DNA of 57,987 bases from an uncultured Eubacteriales bacterium (GTDB lineage: Bacteria; Bacillota; Clostridia; Oscillospirales; Oscillospiraceae). A program made the position numbers and the translations under genes. Below, piece after piece: positions 24,469 through 31,779 of the stretch; within the stretch, counting starts at the first letter, position 1, and each line of letters starts with the position of its first letter. The stretch lies in assembly GCA_959602365.1 (NCBI GenBank), contig CAUGSS010000017.1:1-57987 (forward strand), given 5' to 3'. The notes beneath the pieces are model-generated. The model was not told the origin of the DNA, did no database searches, and saw only the letters and a list, made by a program, of their open reading frames with translations.

Positions 24469-24521
24469 AAAAAAACGAGACTTTTTGTGCCAATGCCCCC
24501 AGCATTGTCACAAAAGTCTCG
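24469..24521 (-). terminator. Riboswitch expression platform: intrinsic terminator
   Basis: On the minus strand GAGACTTTTGTG pairs with CACAAAAAGTCTC, followed by seven T (24475-24469). Its 5' arm is the 3' strand of the aptamer base stem, so the two folds exclude each other. Manganese binding would prevent termination and turn the ATPase on. Confidence 0.88.
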
Positions 24522-24607
24522 CCATTTCAATCCCCAGCGGGACCTGTTGCCAGATCCGTACTGACGCCGCAGGATACACAATATTCTGTGCCAGCTACTC
24601 CCTTTCG
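24511..24607 (-). ncRNA. yybP-ykoY manganese riboswitch
   Basis: The minus-strand leader opens with AAAGGGAGTAGC (near 24605-24594) and closes with GGCGAGACTTTTG (near 24523-24511), the two hallmark ends of the yybP-ykoY aptamer, with a base stem AAAG/CTTT. This class senses Mn2+ and is known upstream of P-type ATPases and other Mn exporters. A terminator overlaps the 3' end. Confidence comes from matching both conserved ends, promoter position and downstream gene. Confidence 0.87.
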
Positions 24608-24617
24608 GTACTTGAGA

Positions 24618-24646
24618 ACTATACGATACTTTGAGCCAAAAGTCAA
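24618..24646 (-). promoter_or_regulatory. Promoter of the riboswitch-ATPase transcript
   Basis: On the minus strand TTGACT (24646-24641), 17 bases, TATAGT (24623-24618). It predicts a start near 24611, exactly at the aptamer's 5' end. Confidence 0.85.
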
Positions 24647-24699
24647 GATTTATTCTGTAAACAATAGAAAATTTTTCATCTGTCAGCCCATTTCTGCGC

Positions 24700-25488
24700 T
24701 CAGTCTCGCTTTTTCTTCCGTTTCGGCTGATTTTTTTCAAACAGGAAGCGCAGTCCATCCAGCTGCAAATTCTCATCCAGGTGGATTTTCCGGCGGCAGT
24801 ACGGGGCCACCAGGCCTCCATAGGAGCCGGTGAGCACCACGGTGACCGGCTCCCCCAGCTCCTCCTCCACCCCGAAGGCCAGCCCGTCCACCATGGCCGC
24901 GCAGCCGTAGACCGCGCCGGACTGCATGCAGCTGACGGTGCTGGAGCAGATCAGTTTCTGGGGCGGCGTCAGGGTGATGTAGGGCAGCTGAGCGGTGCTG
25001 GCGCTCATGGCGTCCACCGAAACCCGGAGCCCGGGGATCAGCGCCCCCCCCAGGTACGCCCCGTCCCGGCCAATCACCGAGAGGGTGGTGGCGGTCTCCA
25101 GATCGAAGATGGCGATGGGCTTGGGGTACTTGGCCAGCGCTGCCACCGCATTGACCACCATATCGCTGCCCAGCTCCGCCGGGTCGTCGATGCGGATGTT
25201 CAGCCCGTTTTTCAGCCCCGGGCCCACCACCAGCACCCGCTCTCCGGTCAGCCGCTCCACCGCCCGGCACACCACCGTGCGCAGCGCCGGAACCACCGAG
25301 GAGAGGATGGACCCCTCCACTTGATCGGTTTTCCAGCCGTACATGTCCAAAATATCCCGGAACAGCAGCACATACTCGTCCTCTGTCCGGTTCAAGTTGC
25401 TGGCACACCGGCCGGTAAACCGGAGCTGTTCCCCCTCATAGCCGCCAATCAGCGTGGTGGTATTTCCAATGTCGATGGTCAGGATCAT
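24700..25488 (-). CDS. coaX: Type III pantothenate kinase
   Basis: A 262-residue ASKHA-fold kinase that phosphorylates pantothenate as the first step of CoA synthesis. It begins ILTIDIGNTTTLIGG (phosphate-binding, Asp6) and contains LGSDMVVNAVAALAKYP and the second phosphate motif DLETATTL. The usual form of the latter is D-(F/L)-G-T-A-T, so a Glu replaces Gly here. Length is normal; the tail is very basic (KNQPKRKKKRD). It has its own strong promoter (25573-25601). It is not coupled to the ATPase, whose promoter starts 54 bases beyond its stop. Confidence 0.93.
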   Translation of the reverse strand: MILTIDIGNTTTLIGGYEGEQLRFTGRCASNLNRTEDEYVLLFRDILDMYGWKTDQVEGSILSSVVPALRTVVCRAVERLTGERVLVVGPGLKNGLNIRIDDPAELGSDMVVNAVAALAKYPKPIAIFDLETATTLSVIGRDGAYLGGALIPGLRVSVDAMSASTAQLPYITLTPPQKLICSSTVSCMQSGAVYGCAAMVDGLAFGVEEELGEPVTVVLTGSYGGLVAPYCRRKIHLDENLQLDGLRFLFEKNQPKRKKKRD

Positions 25489-25572
25489 CCTTGTTCCTCT
25501 TTCCTCTTTCTCCCGGCCCGCGGGCTGTCAGCACACAATCTGTCCTGGTTCTTTCTCGATATGATTACCTAT

Positions 25573-25601
25573 ATTATAGGACGGATCCCGCCGGCTGTAA
25601 A
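25573..25601 (-). promoter_or_regulatory. Promoter of coaX
   Basis: On the minus strand TTTACA (25601-25596), a 17-base spacer and TATAAT (25578-25573), about 85 bases before the coaX start. Confidence 0.85.
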
Positions 25602-25603
25602 GC

Positions 25604-25637
25604 AAAAACCGGACAGAAGGCGGTCCTTCTGTCCGGT
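25604..25637 (-). terminator. Terminator of metK-nitrilase unit
   Basis: On the minus strand ACCGGACAGAAGG (25637-25625) pairs with CCTTCTGTCCGGT (25620-25608), followed by TTTTT (25608-25604). It lies about 27 bases past the nitrilase stop. Confidence 0.92.
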
Positions 25638-25663
25638 CAAAGCGCGGTCTGACTGGGCTGTTT

Positions 25664-26467
25664 CTAGTACAGGCCGGCCCTCCGATGGGCCAGGCAGGGC
25701 AGGTCCCGGCGCACCTGATCCAGATAGTCCAAGTCAATTTCCGCCAGGGCCAGCCCCTCCCCCTCCGGGATCTCGCAGAGCACTTTTCCCCAGGGATCAA
25801 TAATCATGGAGTGGCCCCAGGCGCCAAACCGGCCGCCAAACTGGTTCGGGGCGATGACGTAGCAGGTGTTCTCCACCGCCCGGGCCCGGAGCAGCAGCTC
25901 CCAGTGGGCCCGGCCGGTCTCCCGGCTGAACATGGCCGGGACCAGCAGGACCTGGGCCCCCCGCAGCGCCAGTGTGCGGTACAGCTCCGGGAAGCGCACG
26001 TCGTAGCAGACGCTCATCCCCAGATGACCCAGCGGCGTGTCCACATCCACTATTTCCCCGCCCGGGCACACCCGTTTGGACTCCCGGCGCACCTCTCCGC
26101 TGGGGAGGGTGACGTCAAAGAGGTGGAGCTTGTCGTAGCGGGCCACCCGCTCCCCCGCCGGGTTCAGCAGCACGGAGGTGTTCAGGCTCCGGCCGTCGGG
26201 GGCGGGGGTGAAAACAGTGCCGCAGAGAATCCAGATCCCCCGTTCCCGGGCTTTCCCCGCCATACGGTCCAGGGTGGGGCTGTGCTCCAAGGGCTCGGCG
26301 GGGGTACGTCCGCCCTCATAGCGGGAGAAGTTTTCCGGGAAGGCCACCAGCGACGCCCCGGCATCCGCGGCCTGATCCACAAAGGAGGCCGCCGCAGCCA
26401 GGCTGCGCTCCCACCCCTGGGTGGTGTCGATCTGGGCGACGGCGGCCAGGTACTTCCGACCGGTCAC
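25664..26467 (-). CDS. Nitrilase-superfamily amidase, omega-amidase-like
   Basis: A 267-residue carbon-nitrogen hydrolase with the full triad Glu45 (FPENF), Lys113 (YDKLHLFD) and Cys154 (SVCYDVRFPE). These motifs match the Nit/omega-amidase branch, which hydrolyses 2-oxoglutaramate or 2-oxosuccinamate. It starts with GTG overlapping the metK stop by four bases (GTGA), so it is co-transcribed under the SAM-I riboswitch and translationally coupled. That fits a role in methionine salvage, where glutamine transamination of ketomethylthiobutyrate produces 2-oxoglutaramate. The Nit1 deaminated-glutathione amidase role cannot be excluded. Confidence 0.87.
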   Translation of the reverse strand: MTGRKYLAAVAQIDTTQGWERSLAAAASFVDQAADAGASLVAFPENFSRYEGGRTPAEPLEHSPTLDRMAGKARERGIWILCGTVFTPAPDGRSLNTSVLLNPAGERVARYDKLHLFDVTLPSGEVRRESKRVCPGGEIVDVDTPLGHLGMSVCYDVRFPELYRTLALRGAQVLLVPAMFSRETGRAHWELLLRARAVENTCYVIAPNQFGGRFGAWGHSMIIDPWGKVLCEIPEGEGLALAEIDLDYLDQVRRDLPCLAHRRAGLY

Positions 26468-27648
26468 GCCAGGTAGCTCCGCAGCTCCTCCACCCGGTTG
26501 AGCTTCTCCCAGGGCAGATCCAGCTCGGGGCGGCCGAAGTGGCCGTAGGCGGCGGTCTGCTCATAGATGGGACGGCGCAGGTCCAGATAGGAGATGATGG
26601 AGGCGGGGCGCAGATCGAAGGTGCGCTCCACAATCTCCGCCAGCCGGTCGTCGGGCAGGGCGCCGGTGCCCTGGGTGTCCACCAGGACGGAGACCGGCCG
26701 GGCCACGCCGATGGCGTAGGCCAGCTCAATCTGGCAGCGCCGGGCCAGGCCGGCGGCCACGATATTCTTGGCCACATGCCGGGCCATATAGGCGGCGGAA
26801 CGGTCCACCTTGGTGGGGTCCTTGCCCGAGAAGCAGCCGCCGCCGTGGGCGGCAGAGCCGCCGTAGGTGTCCACGATGATCTTCCGGCCGGTCAGTCCGG
26901 TGTCGCCGCAGGGGCCGCCCACCACGAAGCGGCCGGTGGGGTTGACATAAATTTTCGTCTCCGGCCGCAGGAAGCGCTCCGGAAGGACGGGGCGGATCAC
27001 GGTCTCCAAAACGGCCTCCCGCAGATCCTCCAGGGCCACCTCCGGGGCGTGCTGGGTGGAGACCACCACGGCGGGGCACCAATCCACATGGTTCTGCTCG
27101 TCATAGGCCACGGTCACCTGGGTCTTGCCGTCGGGGCGCAGCCAGGGCAGGGTGCCGTCCTTGCGCACCTCGGTGAGCCGGTGGGAGAGCTGGTGGGCCA
27201 GGGAGATGGGGGCGGGCATCAGCTCCGGGGTCTCGTCACAGGCGAAACCAAACATCATGCCCTGATCCCCGGCGCCCACCAGGTCGGCCTCGTCCTGCTG
27301 CCCCGCCTTGTACTCCAGGGAGTGGTCCACCCCCAGGGCGATATCCGGGGACTGCTCGTCGATGCTGGTGAGCACGGCGCAGCTGCGGGCGTCAAAGCCG
27401 GAGGCGGAGTCGGTGTAGCCGATGCGCTCCACGGTGCGGCGGACAATGGAGGGGATGTCGGCATAGGCACTGGTGCTGATCTCCCCCATGACCATCACCA
27501 TGCCGGTGGTGGTCACCGTCTCACAGGCGACCCGGCCATTGGGATCCTGGGCCAGGATGGCGTCCAGCACCGCGTCGGAGATCTGGTCGCAGATTTTGTC
27601 AGGATGTCCCTCAGTGACGGACTCAGAGGTAAAGATTCGATTTCTCAT
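26464..27648 (-). CDS. metK: S-adenosylmethionine synthetase
   Basis: A 394-residue enzyme of standard length making SAM from methionine and ATP. Signatures are TSESVTEGHPDKICDQISD at the N-terminus (His15, Lys18), GAGDQGMMFG in the middle and GGGCFSGKDPTKVDRSAAY (phosphate-binding). AAAGGA lies upstream of ATG 27648. The leader is a complete SAM-I riboswitch with terminator, so it is switched off when SAM is plentiful. The nitrilase-like gene follows with a four-base overlap. Confidence 0.97.
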   Translation of the reverse strand: MRNRIFTSESVTEGHPDKICDQISDAVLDAILAQDPNGRVACETVTTTGMVMVMGEISTSAYADIPSIVRRTVERIGYTDSASGFDARSCAVLTSIDEQSPDIALGVDHSLEYKAGQQDEADLVGAGDQGMMFGFACDETPELMPAPISLAHQLSHRLTEVRKDGTLPWLRPDGKTQVTVAYDEQNHVDWCPAVVVSTQHAPEVALEDLREAVLETVIRPVLPERFLRPETKIYVNPTGRFVVGGPCGDTGLTGRKIIVDTYGGSAAHGGGCFSGKDPTKVDRSAAYMARHVAKNIVAAGLARRCQIELAYAIGVARPVSVLVDTQGTGALPDDRLAEIVERTFDLRPASIISYLDLRRPIYEQTAAYGHFGRPELDLPWEKLNRVEELRSYLA

Positions 27649-27697
27649 GGCTGATTTTCCTTTCTCTTTGCTTTTTCTAAAAAACAGCCTTCTGGTA

Positions 27698-27726
27698 GAA
27701 AAAAAGCACGTTCCCGGCGGAACGTG
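27698..27726 (-). terminator. SAM riboswitch terminator
   Basis: On the minus strand CACGTTCCGCCGGGAACGTG followed by seven T (to about 27699), between the SAM-I aptamer and metK. Confidence 0.9.
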
Positions 27727-27740
27727 TTTTTCGTAAGTAC

Positions 27741-27849
27741 CCTCATCTTTCGATACATACCGCCGGAATTGGCACCTTACCGCGCATCACAGACACACCG
27801 CAGGTTGCCGGGCTTCATCGGGCCGATCCCTCCGCCACTCTTGATAAGG
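27741..27849 (-). ncRNA. SAM-I (S-box) riboswitch
   Basis: On the minus strand the conserved core is nearly letter perfect: CTTATCAAGAG, GGCGGAGGGA, GCCCGATGAAGCCCGGCAACC in successive pieces, GGTGCCAATTCC, and GAAAGATGAGG closing the base stem (CCTTATC with GATGAGG). Binding of SAM favours the terminator downstream, shutting off metK and the nitrilase gene. Confidence 0.97.
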
Positions 27850-27867
27850 CTGTTCAATTATAGCTGT

Positions 27868-27896
27868 ATTATAGAGGCCATTGACATACTTGTCAA
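27868..27896 (-). promoter_or_regulatory. Promoter of the metK transcript
   Basis: On the minus strand consensus TTGACA (27896-27891), 17 bases, consensus TATAAT (27873-27868), ending 18 bases before the aptamer stem. Confidence 0.93.
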
Positions 27897-27940
27897 GGGG
27901 GGATTGACCTGCCGGCGATTTCTGTCAGTATGCGAAAATC

Positions 27941-27969
27941 TTGACAAATCCAGCCCGAGACTATATAGT
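27941..27969 (+). promoter_or_regulatory. Promoter of the fatty-acid synthesis operon
   Basis: TTGACA (27941-27946), 17 bases, TATAGT (27964-27969), divergent from the metK promoter 45 bases away. The 5' UTR is about 90 bases and holds a small stem (CCGCC/GGCGG near 28010-28025). No FapR- or FabT-type palindrome was found around it. Confidence 0.88.
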
Positions 27970-28065
27970 AAGTAAAGTTAGAGTGCGTTGCTATGCTTTG
28001 CGCTCGATTTCCGCCGCTTTGGCGGAGAAAGACCCAAGCAAATTTTTATTCAGGAGGAACAAATT

Positions 28066-28287
28066 ATGGATATCTACGCTAAGCTGACCGAGGTTCTGGC
28101 CGAGCACACCGGCCGCGACGCTTCCGAGTTCACCCGCGATACCACCTTCGAGAGCCTGGGCATCGACTCCCTGGAGACCGTTGAGATGGTCATGGAGCTG
28201 GAAGAGGAGCTGGACGTGGAGCTGGAGCTGGAAGAGAAGATGAACACCATCGGCGAGCTCGTCGACTTCATCGAGAGCAAGCTCTAA
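28066..28287 (+). CDS. acpP: Acyl carrier protein of fatty-acid synthesis
   Basis: A 73-residue acidic carrier with Ser35 in GIDSLETVEMVMELEEE, the canonical phosphopantetheine site of type II fatty-acid synthase carriers. AGGAGG lies eight bases before the ATG. First gene of the fatty-acid operon, directly before fabD (7-base gap). The downstream helix II sequence matches fatty-acid ACPs better than the DltC-like carrier at 18647. Confidence 0.95.
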   Translation: MDIYAKLTEVLAEHTGRDASEFTRDTTFESLGIDSLETVEMVMELEEELDVELELEEKMNTIGELVDFIESKL

Positions 28288-28294
28288 TTCCGCA

Positions 28295-29212
28295 ATGGGC
28301 AAGATTGCATTTGTCTTCTCCGGCCAGGGGGCTCAGGCCCCCGGCATGGGGAAGGAACTCTACGACTGCAGCGCCGCCGCAAAAGCGGTCTTTGACGCCT
28401 GCGACGCCATCCGTCCCGGCACCTCTGAGCAGTGCTTCAACGGCACCAAGGAGGAGCTGACCGTCACCGCCAATACCCAGCCCGATATGTTCGCTGTGGA
28501 GGTGGCCGCCGCCCGGGCCCTGGTGGAGGCAGGCATTCAGCCCGACGCCCTGGCCGGGTTCTCCCTGGGCGAGATCTCCGCCCTGGCCTTCTCCGGGGCG
28601 GTGTCTCTGGAGGACGGCTTCCGGCTGGTTTGCCGCCGGGGCGAGCTGATGCAGGAGGCCTCCAACGCGGCGGACTCCGCCATGGTGGCTGTGGTCAAGC
28701 TGACCCCTGAGAAAGTGGAGGCGCTGGCCGGCCAGTTCGACCAGGTCTACCCCGTCAACTATAATTCCCCCGCCCAGACCGTCTGCGCCGGCCTCAGCTC
28801 CAGCATGGACGGATTCAAAGCGGCGGTCAAGGAGGCCGGCGGCCGGGCGCTGCCCCTGAAGGTCAGCGGTGCCTTCCACTCCCCCTTTATGGCCTCTGCC
28901 GCCGAGGGGCTGAAGCAGGTGCTCTCCGGCATGGCTTTCGGCGCCCCCTGCTGCCCGCTCTACTCCAACGTGACCGCCCTGCCCTATGAGCCGGGCCAGT
29001 TCCAGGAGCTGCTGGAGCGCCAGGTGATCAGCCCGGTGCGCTGGCAGACCATTGTGGAGAACATGGTCGCCGACGGAGTGGACACCTTCATCGAAGTGGG
29101 CCCGGGCAAGACCCTGGCCGGTCTGATCGCCAAGATCAACCCCGACGTGAAGGCGCTGAATGTGGAGGACGCAGAGAGCCTGCGCCGCACCATTGAGGAG
29201 GTCAAAGCATGA
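28295..29212 (+). CDS. fabD: Malonyl-CoA:ACP transacylase
   Basis: A 305-residue transacylase loading malonate on ACP. FSGQGAQAPGMGKELYD opens the protein, the nucleophile is Ser90 in GFSLGEISAL, and the catalytic histidine is His195 in SGAFHSPFM. ATG 28295 lies seven bases after the acpP stop with no clear Shine-Dalgarno, suggesting translational coupling. It overlaps fabG by four bases. Confidence 0.95.
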   Translation: MGKIAFVFSGQGAQAPGMGKELYDCSAAAKAVFDACDAIRPGTSEQCFNGTKEELTVTANTQPDMFAVEVAAARALVEAGIQPDALAGFSLGEISALAFSGAVSLEDGFRLVCRRGELMQEASNAADSAMVAVVKLTPEKVEALAGQFDQVYPVNYNSPAQTVCAGLSSSMDGFKAAVKEAGGRALPLKVSGAFHSPFMASAAEGLKQVLSGMAFGAPCCPLYSNVTALPYEPGQFQELLERQVISPVRWQTIVENMVADGVDTFIEVGPGKTLAGLIAKINPDVKALNVEDAESLRRTIEEVKA

Positions 29213-29952
29213 CACTGGAGGGAAAAGTCGCGCTGGTCACTGGCGGAAGCCAGGGTATCGGCGCCGCCATCGCCAAAAAGCTGGCCTCTGAGGGCGCCGA
29301 TATCGCCATTCTCTATGTGGGCAACCCCGCCCCCGCCGAGGAGACCGTGGCCGCCATTGAGGCCATGGGCCGCCGGGTGGTGTGCAAGGTGTGCGACGTG
29401 TCCAACTACGAGGAGACTCAGGCCGCCGTCAAGGACGTGATGGCCCAGCTGGGCGGCGTGGACATCCTGGTCAACAACGCCGGCATCACCCGGGACAAGG
29501 TGCTGCTGGCCATGTCCGAGGCGGACTGGGACGCGGTGCTGGACGTCAACCTGAAGAGCATGTTCAACACCATCAAGGCCTGCTACCGCAACTTCATGAA
29601 GAAGAAGGCGGGCCGGATCATCAACGTCAGCTCTGTCTCCGGCCTCACCGGCAACGCCGGCCAGGCCAACTACGCCTCCTCCAAGGCCGGCGTGGTGGGA
29701 CTGACCAAGACCGTGGCCAAGGAGCTGGCCAGCCGCCACATCACCTGCAACGCCATCGCTCCCGGCGCCATCCGCACCCCCATGACCGACGCCATGGATC
29801 CCAAGGACCTCCAGGCCATCCTGGACTCCATTCCCCTGGGCTTCATGGGCGAGGGCGAGGACATCGCGGAACTGGCGGCCTTCCTGGCCAGCGACAAGGC
29901 CAAGTATATCACCGGCGAAGTCATCCGCGTGGATGGCGGCATCGCCATGTAA
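29209..29952 (+). CDS. fabG: 3-oxoacyl-ACP reductase
   Basis: A 247-residue NADPH-dependent SDR for the first reduction of the fatty-acid cycle. TGGSQGIG (11-18), NNAG (89-92), Ser142, Tyr155 and Lys159 (YASSK) are in place, and the C-terminus ITGEVIRVDGGIAM is the FabG hallmark. ATGA overlap with fabD couples translation. The 115-base gap to fabF contains a hairpin at 29985-30006. Confidence 0.95.
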   Translation: MTLEGKVALVTGGSQGIGAAIAKKLASEGADIAILYVGNPAPAEETVAAIEAMGRRVVCKVCDVSNYEETQAAVKDVMAQLGGVDILVNNAGITRDKVLLAMSEADWDAVLDVNLKSMFNTIKACYRNFMKKKAGRIINVSSVSGLTGNAGQANYASSKAGVVGLTKTVAKELASRHITCNAIAPGAIRTPMTDAMDPKDLQAILDSIPLGFMGEGEDIAELAAFLASDKAKYITGEVIRVDGGIAM

Positions 29953-29984
29953 TTGCGATTCTGCAAAGAAACAGCCCTTTTGAA

Positions 29985-30006
29985 TTCGCCGCCTGCGGGC
30001 GGCGAA
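29985..30006 (+). repeat. Hairpin between fabG and fabF
   Basis: TTCGCCGCC (29985-29993) pairs with GGCGGCGAA (29998-30006) over a 4-base loop. The T-rich stretch comes 15 bases later, so it is not a clean terminator; it may tune distal gene expression. Confidence 0.55.
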
Positions 30007-30067
30007 CTCTACAAGGTCGGGCTTTTGATTTTCTTTGCTTTTCTGAACCGGAAAGGAAGATCATAGG

Positions 30068-31303
30068 ATGAGAAGAGTCGTTGTGACCGGACTGGGCGCC
30101 GTTACCCCCGTGGGCAACACCGTGGCCGACACCTGGGCCAGCCTGCTGGCGGGAAAACACGGCATCGCCCCCATCACCAAATTTGACACCGCCGACTACA
30201 AGGCCACTTTGGCGGCGGAAGTAAAGGGGTTTGACCCCCTGCTGACCATGGATCGCAGCTTTGTGCGCCGGAACGACCCGTTCTGCCTCTTCGCTGTGGC
30301 CGCCTCCGTGGAGGCCATGGAGGACGCAGGACTGGCGGGCAAGATCGACCCGGAGCGGCTGGGCGTCTACTTCAGCTCGGGCATCGGCGGACTCTCCTCC
30401 CTGTGCGGCGAGTATGACAAGCTGCGGAGCAAAGGCCCCCGCCGGGTGTCCCCTTACACCATCACCATGATGATGCCCAACGACGCCGCCGGTGAGATCT
30501 CCATCCGCCACGGCGCCAAGGGCCCCTCCATGGGCTTCACCTCCGCCTGCGCCTCCAGCACCCACGCCCTGGGCGAGGCCTACCGGGCCATCGCCCACGG
30601 CTATGCCGACGCCATCATCGCCGGCGGCAGCGAGGCCACCATCACGGAAATCGCCACCGCGGGCTTTGCCAACTGCATGGCCCTGGCCTCCACCGACGAT
30701 CCCGACCGGGCCAGCATCCCCTTCGATGCCGAGCGCAGCGGTTTTGTCATGGGCGAGGGCGGCGCCTGCCTGATCCTGGAGGAGTATGAGCACGCGAAGG
30801 CCCGGGGGGCGAAGATCTACGCCGAGTTCTGCGGGTACGGCGCCACCAGCGACGCCTTCCACATCACCGCCCCCGACGACGAGGCCACCCAGAGCGCCCG
30901 GGCCATCCGCATGGCCTATGAGCAGGCCGGCGCCGACGGCAGCGAGGCCGTCTATATCAACGCCCACGGCACTTCCACCCCCCTCAACGACAAGACCGAG
31001 ACCATCGCCATCAAGAAGGCCCTGGGGGAAGAGCTGGCCCGCAAGGCGGTCATCAGCTCCACCAAGAGCATGACCGGCCACATGCTGGGCGCCGCCGGCG
31101 CCACCGAGGCGGTGGCCACGGTGCTGGCCCTGTATCACGGGGTGGTGCCCCCCACGGTGGGGCTGCAGAATCCCGATCCCGAGTGCGATCTGGACTACTG
31201 CCCCAACGTCAAGCGGGAGATGTCCATCGACCTGGCCCTCTCCTCCTCCCTGGGCTTTGGCGGCCACAACGGCTGCATCGCCTTCAGGCGCGTGGAGGGC
31301 TGA
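30068..31303 (+). CDS. fabF: 3-oxoacyl-ACP synthase II
   Basis: A 411-residue elongating condensing enzyme. The Cys-His-His triad is Cys161 (TSACASSTHALGE), His300 (INAHGTSTPLND) and His338 (KSMTGHMLGAAG). AAAGGAAG lies upstream of the ATG. It condenses malonyl-ACP with acyl-ACP in the cytoplasm. No fabH gene for initiation is present in this operon. Followed after three bases by fabZ. Confidence 0.96.
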   Translation: MRRVVVTGLGAVTPVGNTVADTWASLLAGKHGIAPITKFDTADYKATLAAEVKGFDPLLTMDRSFVRRNDPFCLFAVAASVEAMEDAGLAGKIDPERLGVYFSSGIGGLSSLCGEYDKLRSKGPRRVSPYTITMMMPNDAAGEISIRHGAKGPSMGFTSACASSTHALGEAYRAIAHGYADAIIAGGSEATITEIATAGFANCMALASTDDPDRASIPFDAERSGFVMGEGGACLILEEYEHAKARGAKIYAEFCGYGATSDAFHITAPDDEATQSARAIRMAYEQAGADGSEAVYINAHGTSTPLNDKTETIAIKKALGEELARKAVISSTKSMTGHMLGAAGATEAVATVLALYHGVVPPTVGLQNPDPECDLDYCPNVKREMSIDLALSSSLGFGGHNGCIAFRRVEG

Positions 31304-31306
31304 GAT

Positions 31307-31729
31307 ATGGATCAGGAAGCGATCAAGAAGATCCTGCCCCACCGGGACAACATGCTCCTGGTACAGGAGGCGGAAGTGGTGGACGGCGTGGCCCACGCCA
31401 AATACCACGTCAGCGGGGAGGAGTGGTTCCTGAAGGGCCACTTCCCCGGCAATCCCGTGGTCCCCGGGGTCATCCTCTGTGAGATGATGGCCCAGGGCGC
31501 CTGTGTGCTGCTGGCCGACGGGCAGATGGGGGACGTCACCCCCATGTTCAGCAGCATGACCAACGTGCGCTTCAAGCATCCGGTGAAGCCCGGCGACACC
31601 CTGGAGAGCGAGAGCGTCATCACCAAGAACAAGGGTCCCTTCTACTTCGCCAGCGCCAAGGGATATGTGGACGGCAAATTGTGTGTGTCCGCAGAGTTCT
31701 CCTTTGCCCTGGTCAAGGGACAGAAATGA
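31307..31729 (+). CDS. fabZ: 3-hydroxyacyl-ACP dehydratase
   Basis: A 140-residue hot-dog-fold dehydratase. ILPHRDNMLLVQE starts the fold; His45 (KGHFPGNPVVPGV) and Glu59 (ILCEMMAQ) are the catalytic pair. Its ribosome site GGAGGG lies inside the end of fabF. It provides the dehydration step and is followed by the fused carboxyltransferase gene after 50 bases. Confidence 0.95.
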   Translation: MDQEAIKKILPHRDNMLLVQEAEVVDGVAHAKYHVSGEEWFLKGHFPGNPVVPGVILCEMMAQGACVLLADGQMGDVTPMFSSMTNVRFKHPVKPGDTLESESVITKNKGPFYFASAKGYVDGKLCVSAEFSFALVKGQK

Positions 31730-31779
31730 GAAATACAACCCTGCCCTTCCGGGCAATGGCGAGAAAGTAGGCGTTTTCT

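Noticed and set aside
22101..24833. Plus-strand open frame of 910 codons
   Set aside because: It lies opposite the P-type ATPase and riboswitch, has low-complexity His/Gly/Ala composition and no homologous motif; it is a by-product of GC-rich codons on the other strand.
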